5,799 nt of DNA, taken from contig JAFYIK010000155.1 of assembly GCA_017538685.1 (NCBI GenBank), forward strand, positions 1 through 5,799. Direction: 5' to 3'. Every line of letters starts with the position of its first letter. Position 1 is the first letter of the stretch. Below are positions 1 through 5,351 of this stretch, piece after piece. The notes below the pieces were generated by a model that saw nothing but the letters and a program-made list of their open reading frames with translations, was not told where the DNA came from and made no database searches. The translations under genes and the position numbers were made by a program. The stretch comes from Bacteroidales bacterium (GTDB lineage Bacteria > Bacteroidota > Bacteroidia > Bacteroidales > UBA932).

Positions 1-108
1 AGGGGTAATGATTTGTTTTCGATGCACAAACCACATCCCTCTAGGGTGATACCGCCAGGTTTATTAAAAAGAATTCATAACTATCTCTCGGACAATAAGT
101 ATATATAG
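1..108 (+). CDS. hicA: HicA-type mRNA interferase toxin, C-terminal fragment cut by the window edge
   Basis: Frame 1 is open from the first base to a TAG at 106-108 and gives 35 residues. They contain a HKPHPS segment (residues 9-14), then a helix-like tail beginning PPGLLKRIHNYL. This matches the C-terminal end of HicA toxins, where a H-x-PHP or H-x-PH segment on the last strand precedes a final helix. HicA has a small dsRBD-like fold and cleaves mRNA when free of HicB. The part that normally carries the catalytic histidine lies upstream of the window, so activity cannot be judged. The TAG is one base before the hicB ATG, the usual hicA-hicB order with tight coupling. Being only 35 residues long, the call rests as much on the neighbour as on the sequence. 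Confidence 0.72.
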   Translation, partial: RGNDLFSMHKPHPSRVIPPGLLKRIHNYLSDNKYI

Positions 109-109
109 T

Positions 110-442
110 ATGGGTTTGCTAAAATACAAAGGTTACTCCGGAAGCGTCGAGTACGAAGAAGAAGAGAATCATTTTTACGGAAAGGTTCTTGGTTTATGGC
201 GCCACTGCATTCTTTACGAAGGGGATTCGATAGACGATTTGATTAAAGATTTCCACGAGGGTATCGATTATTACCTTGATACTTGTAAGTTGGAGGGAAT
301 TACTCCAGATCATCCGTATAGCGGGAAGGTGATTCTTAGAATGTCAAGTGACCTTCACGGCGAAGTAGCCGCAAAGGCCGCCGATGCCGGTATCAGCCTG
401 AATGAATTCATCAATCGGGCTATTCAGATGGCTGTGAGGTAG
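110..442 (+). CDS. hicB: HicB family antitoxin with C-terminal ribbon-helix-helix domain
   Basis: This 110-residue protein has the two-part layout of HicB. Residues 5-60 (YKGYSGSVEYEEEENHFYGK onward) resemble the degenerate RNase H-like HicB fold that caps the toxin. Residues 71-110 (SGKVILRMSSDLH, then AGISLNEFINRAIQ) are a ribbon-helix-helix DNA-binding segment of the Arc/HicB type. The family neutralises HicA and represses its own operon through the RHH domain. The start follows the hicA stop by one base with no Shine-Dalgarno, as is normal in Bacteroidota; translational coupling is likely. The gene is clearly richer in A/T and in codons such as GAA, ATT and TTT than the GC-rich genes to its right, which suggests horizontal acquisition. 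Its stop lies 3 bp from the convergent envC-like stop. Confidence 0.9.
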   Translation: MGLLKYKGYSGSVEYEEEENHFYGKVLGLWRHCILYEGDSIDDLIKDFHEGIDYYLDTCKLEGITPDHPYSGKVILRMSSDLHGEVAAKAADAGISLNEFINRAIQMAVR

Positions 443-445
443 GGG

Positions 446-1639
446 CTATTGCAACCAGAGTTCGGGGTCCTGGGGGTCGGTGATGTGCCAGAGCTGGAAG
501 TGGAGCTGGGTTTCGCCGGAGATGGTGTCCACTGAGCCGAGGATATCGCCGACATTGACTTTGTCGCCGGTGTTCACGCGGACGTCGTGGAGTTTGCAGT
601 AGAAGGTGTAGTAGTCGCCGTGCTGGACGAGCACGCACTGGTTGTATCCCGGCATCATCGCAACGTTTTTCACCGTGCCGCCGAAGACGGCCTTGACAGG
701 CTCGTTGGTGGCGGTGGCAATGTTGCAGCCGTTGTTGAACGGCATCTTCACGTTCGTGTAGACGGGATGATTGTGCTGGCCGTACTGCCAGACCACCGTG
801 CCCTTGACGGGCCAGGGAAGTTTGCCCTTGTTGGCGGCGAACTCGTTGGAGAGCTTGATGTCCGCCTGGGTCTTGGGGCTGCTCTTGCCGGTTGTGCCCT
901 TCTTGGCCTTTTTCTGGGCTGCGGCCTCTTTGGCCACTATGTCCCTGATGGCCTTGTTCAGCGCCTCGACCTCCTTCTGCTTCTTGGCTATCTGCTTTTC
1001 GTAGGAGGATTTGTTGCGCTTGAGCTTGTCCACCATCGCCTTCTCGTTCTTCTCGTCCTTTTTCAGGCTCTGAAGCTCGTCCGAGCGCGCCTGGAGCAGC
1101 GCCTCTTCCTCAGCGCGAAGCGAGTCCAGCGCTGCCATCTCACGCTCGAGGTACTCCTTCTGCCCGCGTATGTCTTTTGCCTGCGCGCGCATATCCTCCG
1201 ACACGCTGTGGAGGTAATTGTAGCGCCTGAGCATCTGGCCGACGTCTTTTCCGGAGAGGATGTAGGTCAGCCACATCTTCGTGTCGCGGTTCACATAGGC
1301 TTGGCGGATGAGCAGCTCGTAGGCATCCAGCATCATCCGGTAGCGCTCCGAGGCCTTCGAGATGTCCTTCTTTTTCGCTCCGATTTCTTTATTGGTAGCG
1401 TCTATCTCACGGCTCAGCTCGGCGGCGAGCTCCTTGCCGGCGGCGATCTTCTTCCGCGTGAGCGTCAGCTGCGCCGCGGCGTCCGAGCTCTTGGCCTCGT
1501 TGGCCTTGATCTGCTTGTCGAGCTCCGCGATTTCGTTCTGCACTTTCGTGAGCTTCTTCTCCATACCGGCCTTGGTGTCGCCGAAAGCGGGGACGAGGGC
1601 CAGGGCAAGCAAAACGGATATGCAGATCAGTCGTTTCAT
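446..1639 (-). CDS. EnvC-like murein hydrolase activator: exported coiled coil plus degenerate LytM (M23) domain
   Basis: The 397-residue protein starts with a signal peptide (MKRLICISVLLALALVPAFG, cleavage near residue 20). A long charged coiled coil follows at about 22-245, a low-complexity Lys/Thr/Ser hinge at about 240-262, and a LytM/M23 domain from about 272 to the end. Active M23 enzymes bind zinc through HxxxD and HxH and have a further histidine in a YxHL motif. Here the first site is NNGCN (302-306), so both ligands are asparagine; the YxHL position is YCKL (K349); and the last motif is QLHF (378-381), with only H380 kept. It should therefore be catalytically dead and, like EnvC, act by activating cell-wall amidases at division. 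Its ATG overlaps the TGA of the upstream TPR gene (ATGA, 1636-1639), so the two are co-translated. The amidase partner is not in the window. Confidence 0.9.
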   Translation of the reverse strand: MKRLICISVLLALALVPAFGDTKAGMEKKLTKVQNEIAELDKQIKANEAKSSDAAAQLTLTRKKIAAGKELAAELSREIDATNKEIGAKKKDISKASERYRMMLDAYELLIRQAYVNRDTKMWLTYILSGKDVGQMLRRYNYLHSVSEDMRAQAKDIRGQKEYLEREMAALDSLRAEEEALLQARSDELQSLKKDEKNEKAMVDKLKRNKSSYEKQIAKKQKEVEALNKAIRDIVAKEAAAQKKAKKGTTGKSSPKTQADIKLSNEFAANKGKLPWPVKGTVVWQYGQHNHPVYTNVKMPFNNGCNIATATNEPVKAVFGGTVKNVAMMPGYNQCVLVQHGDYYTFYCKLHDVRVNTGDKVNVGDILGSVDTISGETQLHFQLWHITDPQDPELWLQ

Positions 1640-3009
1640 TTCTTGAGGAGCTTTGCTTCGTACAACGACTTATAATATAGTGCGAGTTCCTTCTCTCCCA
1701 GCGCATCCAGCACCAGGTAATAGTGATACAGCACGGTCTCGTTGTCCTTTCCGCCGTAAATCATAGCCTTTTTGAAATAAGTCTTCGCCTCGGCCGGGCG
1801 CTTCAGCAGATAAAGAATGTAGCCGTAGGTGTCCAGGGAATTCACGTTGTCCGGTTCCGCCTCCACCGTCCGGCGGCTCATCTTCTCCGCCTTCAGGAGG
1901 TTGCGCTTCTCCAGCGAAAGGAAATAGGCGTAGTTGTTCAGGGTCATAAGGTTGTCCGGGTCTATCTTCAGCGCCTTTTCGTAGGTGCGGAAGGCCTTGC
2001 CCTTCTTCCCCAGTTTATAGAGACAGTCGGCCTTCAGGCTGAGCAGCTCCACCTTCTGCTTCGGCTGCTTGAACCTCTTCAGCGCCTGGTCGCAGGCCTC
2101 CACCACCTCGGCGTCCGTGCCCTCCGAGACGATGATGGATATCCACAGCATCTCGGCGTTGTAGTTCCACGGGTTGGTCTCCCTCCACTGCTTGAACAGG
2201 GCTATGCCCTTCTCCTTCTGGTCGGTCGAATAGAACCACTGCCCGGCGGGCACCAGCGCGCACGAGTCCGTGGGGTGAGTCTGGACGAACGCGTCCATAA
2301 TGCCGTCGATCTGCTTGTGCCACACGCGGTAGGTCGGCCCGTCCAGCCGCTTGACCACCTGCTCCAGGTAGGAGCATTTAACGTCCGCGGTCAGGTAGAT
2401 CGCCCGCATAAACGCCTCCACCGTGGTGAAATAGCCCAGATAATTGCCCATACTGAGGCACAGCTCGGCCTTTCCATACAGCGCCGGCGGATATTCTTCG
2501 TCGGCCGCGAGCGCTTCTTCGAAATAGCGCAGGGCCAGCGAATCGTTGCGCTCCTCCAGCCATTCGTGCTGAGCCAGCCTCACTAGCGCGAAGGGCGTAC
2601 GGAACTTCCGGGGGAAGCGGACCGCCATCTCGCAGATCAGCGAATCGGCCGTTTCCTCCGCGCCCATACAGCTGTATGCGGAGTACAGCCCTTCGTAGTA
2701 GCTGGCGTTAGTGGGGTCGAGTTCCACGGCGCGCTCCAGGTCCCGGGCGGATTCCGTGCAGCGCCTGAGCCCGAGCAGGCTCATCCCGCGGTAGTACCAC
2801 AGCGCGTCGTCCAGCGAATCGGCGGCCATCAGGGAATCGAGCGCGGAGAGCGCTTCTTCCAGCCTGCCTTCGCTGACCATAAGGCCCACGTCCGTGATAT
2901 CCGTGCCTATGGGCACATACGGCCCCGGTTCCTCCGTGAGCTGCTGCCCGCGGAGGCCGAAGGAAAATGCGAGAGCCGCAAGCGCGGCTAGAAGAGTTCT
3001 TCGGGCCAT
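1636..3009 (-). CDS. Exported tetratricopeptide repeat (TPR) protein
   Basis: The protein has 457 residues from the chosen ATG. Residues 1-21 (MARRTLLAALAALAFSFGLR) are a signal peptide, so it is exported to the periplasm or its membranes; no lipobox cysteine is seen. Helical TPR-like units run through the rest. The clearest are at 37-100 (EALSALDSL, then WYYRGMSLLGL, ending ERAVELDP), 155-190, 320-352 (KADCLYKLGKKGKAFRTYEK, ending ALKIDPDN) and 355-420 (NNYAYFLSL, TYGYILYLL). TPRs are protein-interaction scaffolds; no catalytic motif is seen. A TTG nine bases upstream would extend the frame by three residues but overlaps the -7 promoter box, so the ATG is preferred. The gene is first in an operon with the EnvC-like gene, overlapping it by 4 bp. 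Work on the envelope or with the EnvC-like protein is inferred from this coupling only. Confidence 0.88.
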   Translation of the reverse strand: MARRTLLAALAALAFSFGLRGQQLTEEPGPYVPIGTDITDVGLMVSEGRLEEALSALDSLMAADSLDDALWYYRGMSLLGLRRCTESARDLERAVELDPTNASYYEGLYSAYSCMGAEETADSLICEMAVRFPRKFRTPFALVRLAQHEWLEERNDSLALRYFEEALAADEEYPPALYGKAELCLSMGNYLGYFTTVEAFMRAIYLTADVKCSYLEQVVKRLDGPTYRVWHKQIDGIMDAFVQTHPTDSCALVPAGQWFYSTDQKEKGIALFKQWRETNPWNYNAEMLWISIIVSEGTDAEVVEACDQALKRFKQPKQKVELLSLKADCLYKLGKKGKAFRTYEKALKIDPDNLMTLNNYAYFLSLEKRNLLKAEKMSRRTVEAEPDNVNSLDTYGYILYLLKRPAEAKTYFKKAMIYGGKDNETVLYHYYLVLDALGEKELALYYKSLYEAKLLKK

Positions 3010-3015
3010 CTCCCA

Positions 3016-3023
3016 CAAAAATA
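3016..3023 (-). promoter_or_regulatory. Predicted -7 box (TATTTTTG) for the TPR-envC operon
   Basis: Read on the minus strand this is TATTTTTG, a full match to the TAnnTTTG -7 element used by the primary sigma factor of Bacteroidota. Its last G lies six bases before the ATG of the TPR gene, so the transcript would start at or next to the start codon (leaderless or almost so). No clear -33 TTTG is seen about 20 bp upstream, so the call rests on the -7 box and its position in the only intergenic gap. Confidence 0.55.
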
Positions 3024-3034
3024 CGAAAAATGCT

Positions 3035-3042
3035 TACTTTTG
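3035..3042 (+). promoter_or_regulatory. Predicted -7 box (TACTTTTG) for the sigma/anti-sigma operon
   Basis: TACTTTTG matches the Bacteroidota -7 consensus TAnnTTTG. It ends 16 bases before the first in-frame ATG of the sigma gene, which implies a leader of about ten bases. It is 11 bp from the oppositely directed box at 3016-3023, so the two promoters share the same short stretch. A good -33 TTTG is not visible. If the ECF sigma factor also drives its own gene, its site would have to lie in or near this gap, but I cannot identify it. Confidence 0.55.
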
Positions 3043-3058
3043 TATAGAAGTTATTGTG

Positions 3059-3613
3059 ATGCGTATGCAACTTTTTGGAGGCAAATCGCATCTTAATACG
3101 TGGTTGGAAGACGCAAAGTCCGGCGACCGTCGGGCCCAGAAAGCGATCTACGATATGCTGGCGGACAAAATGTTCGCCGTTTGTCTGCGCTATATGGGAG
3201 ACCGCGACAGCGCGCAGGATGTATTGCAAGACGGGTTTGTGACCCTCTTCAATAAGTTGGACACCTACCTGGGCGAAGGCTCTTTCGAGGGCTGGGCCCG
3301 CAAGATCTTTGTAAACACTGCGCTGATGTCCCTGCGAAAGCACGACGTGCTGAAGCAGAGCGACGACGTGGAGGAGGCGCGCGGCATAATCGCCGACACC
3401 CCTTCGGCCACGGCCCAGATCGGGTACAAGGAGCTGCTCAAACTGATAGCCGCTCTGCCCCCGGGGCTGAGGACCGTTTTCAATATGTATGTGATCGAAG
3501 GATACTCCCATAAAGAGATAGGAGAGGCCCTCGGGATCTCGGAAGTGACGTCGCGCTCGCAGCTTCAAAGAGCCAGGGTGACGCTGCAGAAAAAGATCAA
3601 AGAAGAGTATTAA
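3059..3613 (+). CDS. ECF-type RNA polymerase sigma factor (sigma-70 family)
   Basis: The 184-residue protein has the two-domain layout of ECF sigma factors. Region 2 is at about 24-95 and includes the MFAVCLRYMGDRDSAQDVLQ segment (38-57), F60, the SFEGWARKIFVN stretch (75-86) and R93/K94. Region 4 is at about 126-180, with LPPGLRTVF (133-141) and a helix-turn-helix YSHKEIGEALGISEVTSRSQ (149-168), then the LQRAR recognition-helix end. There is no sigma 1 or sigma 3 domain. The frame is open further upstream, but that part is the antisense of the TPR gene and crosses the promoter. The start is therefore placed at the ATG at 3059, with an ATG at 3065 as the alternative. The stop is one base before the next gene (TAAGATG), so the sigma factor and its likely anti-sigma factor are translated together. 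Its regulon cannot be read from the window. Confidence 0.93.
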   Translation: MRMQLFGGKSHLNTWLEDAKSGDRRAQKAIYDMLADKMFAVCLRYMGDRDSAQDVLQDGFVTLFNKLDTYLGEGSFEGWARKIFVNTALMSLRKHDVLKQSDDVEEARGIIADTPSATAQIGYKELLKLIAALPPGLRTVFNMYVIEGYSHKEIGEALGISEVTSRSQLQRARVTLQKKIKEEY

Positions 3614-3614
3614 G

Positions 3615-4847
3615 ATGCGTAAAGACACAAATAAGGATTTAGACCTCCTCTTCAAGGAGGGCCTCGAAGACGCCGCGGTGAAAGCACCCCGCGGAGTCTG
3701 GGAGGCCGTGTCTGCGCGTCTTGATGCCGCGGCTCCTGCCGCCGCAGCCGCCCCCAAACGGTCGTGGCTACTCTGGGGGGCGCCTGCGTTTGCCTTTGCG
3801 GCTGCGGCTCTCGCCGTGGTTCTCGTGGTAGGCAGAACAGACAAAACCATCATCAGCTCGGGCGAAGAAATCGTCGCCGTCGCGGACGCTCAGCCGTCAG
3901 GCCCCGTCGCGCTGGCGGACGAGACCGCCGATCAGGTCAGTGGTGACGCATTGGTCGCCGCCAACGTTTTGCCCGTCACGTCCAACGCCAATCGTTCATC
4001 CAATATCGGAGTTCGCGCCGATTACGTTCCGAAAGAGGTTCAGAATCCCGATCAGATTACCGTAATACCCTCTGTCATTCCCGACACGGACGTTATTCCC
4101 GAATCCAACCCTAGTGTCATTCCCGACACCGATCGGGAATCTGATGATGTCGTTTCGAACGACCCTTCTGTCATTTCGAGCGAAGTCGAGAAATCTTTCT
4201 GGGCCGATGTTGAGGCTGAACCGGCGAAGCGTTCGGGCGGCCGTGTTGCCCTGCAGGCCGGCGGCATTACGGGAGGAAACGACGCGCATATTCAGATTTC
4301 GCGTCCCGCATTCTCCAGCGGTCTTCCGTCGGAGGGAATCCAGGAAAACACTCCTTCTTATTACCACGTCCCCGTGTCCGTAGGCCTCGGCGTACGTTAT
4401 TATTTCACTGATAAGCTTGCGGCAGGTGCGGGCGTGAACTGGTCGTTCCTGACCAGGGAGTTCTCGGGCAAATACAAGACCGAAGAAGGAACCTTCACGC
4501 ACAACCTTCAGTATGTCGGAATCCCCGTGTCTGTGTCGTACGACGTGGTGAACAGCAAGACCCTTCTGTTCTACTGCTATGCAGGAGGAAGTGTGGAGAA
4601 GGCCATCTCGAGCAAGTATTACATTTACTCCGTCAACTCTTCGCCGCTTCTTAGCGAAGATGTGCCGTCGCTGCAGTATGGCCTGCTCGGAGGTATAGGC
4701 GTGGAGTTCAGGCTCTCTGACCGCATCGGTCTGTACGCGGATCCGGGCGTGAAGTATTACTTCCCCGGCAACCAGCCGAAGAGCGTGAGGACAGACAGGC
4801 CGCTTATGTTCAGCCTGGAAGCCGGTCTGAGATTCAATCTTAAGTAA
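3615..4847 (+). CDS. Dual membrane-spanning anti-sigma factor: cytoplasmic motif, TM helix, disordered linker, outer-membrane beta-barrel
   Basis: The 410-residue protein has four parts. Residues 1-49 are a short charged cytoplasmic segment with a DLDLLFKEGLED helix (8-19) and a P-x-x-VW motif (25-29), the likely sigma-binding part. Residues 51-73 (WLLWGAPAFA onward) form one hydrophobic helix with K48/R49 on the inner side. Residues 74-207 are an acidic, Pro/Ser/Asp/Val-rich linker without predicted fold. Residues 208-410 show alternating beta strands typical of small outer-membrane barrels (HVPVSVGLGVRYYF, YVGIPVSVSYDVV, QYGLLGGIGVEF, FSLEAGLRFNL). No cleavable signal peptide is seen; the helix would remain as an anchor. 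This order matches the Dma anti-sigma factors I recall from Bacteroides thetaiotaomicron, paired with a Das sigma factor. The one-base spacing to the sigma gene supports the pairing. The linker holds palindromic DNA repeats in frame. Binding to the sigma factor is inferred, not seen. Confidence 0.85.
   Translation: MRKDTNKDLDLLFKEGLEDAAVKAPRGVWEAVSARLDAAAPAAAAAPKRSWLLWGAPAFAFAAAALAVVLVVGRTDKTIISSGEEIVAVADAQPSGPVALADETADQVSGDALVAANVLPVTSNANRSSNIGVRADYVPKEVQNPDQITVIPSVIPDTDVIPESNPSVIPDTDRESDDVVSNDPSVISSEVEKSFWADVEAEPAKRSGGRVALQAGGITGGNDAHIQISRPAFSSGLPSEGIQENTPSYYHVPVSVGLGVRYYFTDKLAAGAGVNWSFLTREFSGKYKTEEGTFTHNLQYVGIPVSVSYDVVNSKTLLFYCYAGGSVEKAISSKYYIYSVNSSPLLSEDVPSLQYGLLGGIGVEFRLSDRIGLYADPGVKYYFPGNQPKSVRTDRPLMFSLEAGLRFNLK
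4074..4195. repeat. Cluster of short palindromic repeats inside the anti-sigma linker
   Basis: GTCATTCCCGACAC occurs at 4074-4087 and 4116-4129, 42 bp apart. The core ATTCCCGA occurs at 4077-4084, 4095-4102 and 4119-4126. The third copy forms a perfect 8-bp inverted repeat with TCGGGAAT at 4133-4140 around a 6-base loop. A related element starts at 4170 (GTCATTTCGAGCGAAG) and closes with TCGAGAAAT at 4186-4194, giving a partial hairpin. All copies are in the same coding frame. They encode SVIPDTD twice (residues 153-159 and 167-173) and SVISSEVEKSF (185-195). Elements of the form GTCATTcccg...cgggAATC and GTCATTTCGAGCGAAGTCGAGAAATC are, from general experience, common dispersed repeats in Bacteroidota genomes, usually between genes. 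Confidence 0.75.
4119..4140. repeat. Perfect inverted repeat, 8-bp arms and 6-base loop
   Basis: ATTCCCGA (4119-4126) and TCGGGAAT (4133-4140) are exact reverse complements separated by CACCGA. The hairpin lies inside the anti-sigma reading frame and is not followed by a T-run, so it is not read as a terminator. The form resembles ATTCCC-N-GGGAAT repeats, such as dRS3 of Neisseria, though no relationship is claimed. Confidence 0.8.
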
Positions 4848-5351
4848 TTATCTGAGCTTAACAAGTTCGACAGCACCCGGACATACATCTTCCTCCACAG
4901 GAGTGAGATGTATGATTCTTTGATTGGGGCTGCCCCTGAAAAGAAGGGTGGTGTCGCGCTGCTCGAGGATGAACGGCCCGTCCACCAGTGTGTCGATATA
5001 GGGCAGCATCTGCGCCAGGCGCTCGTCGGCCTGGATCTCTTCGAGGGTGTAGCCGGTCCAGCACCATATGTTCTTGGTGGTCTCGGCCTTGATCCTGCGC
5101 GCGAGCTCCGTGAACGCCTCCGGCTGGCAGAACGGATCCCCGCCCGTGAAGGTGACGTTGGACATACTGTCCGCCTTAATGATGTCCATCAGCTCGTCTA
5201 TCTCCATCCAGTGGCCGTTCGCTATGTTCCACGACTGCGGATTATGGCAGCCCGGGCAGGCGTGGTTGCACCCTGCACAGTAAATGGCCGTACGGAAACC
5301 GGGTCCGTCGGCCATTGTCTGATGCACTATGTCCAGTACGCTGATCTTCAC
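4848..5351 (-). CDS. nrdG: Anaerobic ribonucleoside-triphosphate reductase activating protein (radical SAM)
   Basis: NrdG is the radical SAM activase that uses a [4Fe-4S] cluster and S-adenosylmethionine to make the glycyl radical on NrdD. The 167-residue protein has the ADGPGFRTAIY entry (14-24), the cluster motif C28-x3-C32-x2-C35 in CNHACPGC, the GGDP motif (70-73) that helps bind SAM, and the LFRGSPNQRI segment (137-146) near the C-terminus, all typical of the family. The start is set at GTG 5349-5351, which overlaps the last base of the nrdD TAG (TAGTG). This gives MKISVLDIVH, in line with usual NrdG length. The frame is open further upstream, but that part overlaps the conserved end of NrdD in another frame and does not look like protein. 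It is the second gene of an nrdDG operon, and its TAA directly abuts the TAA of the convergent barrel gene. Confidence 0.95.
   Translation of the reverse strand: MKISVLDIVHQTMADGPGFRTAIYCAGCNHACPGCHNPQSWNIANGHWMEIDELMDIIKADSMSNVTFTGGDPFCQPEAFTELARRIKAETTKNIWCWTGYTLEEIQADERLAQMLPYIDTLVDGPFILEQRDTTLLFRGSPNQRIIHLTPVEEDVCPGAVELVKLR

Noticed and set aside
587..1675. Long plus-strand open frame of 362 codons
   Set aside because: It is the antisense of the EnvC-like gene. Its Leu/Val/Arg-rich translation has no domain pattern, while the minus strand encodes a signal peptide, coiled coil and LytM domain.
1723..2586. Plus-strand open frame of 287 codons
   Set aside because: Antisense to the TPR gene, with no recognisable fold and an odd composition rich in His, Leu and Arg.
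2894..3058. N-terminal extension of the sigma factor
   Set aside because: These 55 codons are antisense to the TPR signal peptide and cross the -7 box; ECF sigma factors of this size begin near MRMQLF.
2708..3853. Minus-strand open frame of 381 codons
   Set aside because: It runs through the promoter gap and antisense to the sigma gene, with a low-complexity Ala/Arg/Gly translation; a shadow of the GC-rich genes.
4119..4140. Hairpin as an intrinsic terminator
   Set aside because: It lies well inside a coding frame that continues for more than 230 codons and lacks a following T-run.
4074..4195. CRISPR array
   Set aside because: The copies are too few, irregularly spaced (42 and 54 bp), mutually diverged, and lie within a protein-coding frame.
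3996..4502. Minus-strand open frame over the anti-sigma linker
   Set aside because: The palindromic repeats are open on both strands, which creates the frame; no start context or protein family pattern is seen.
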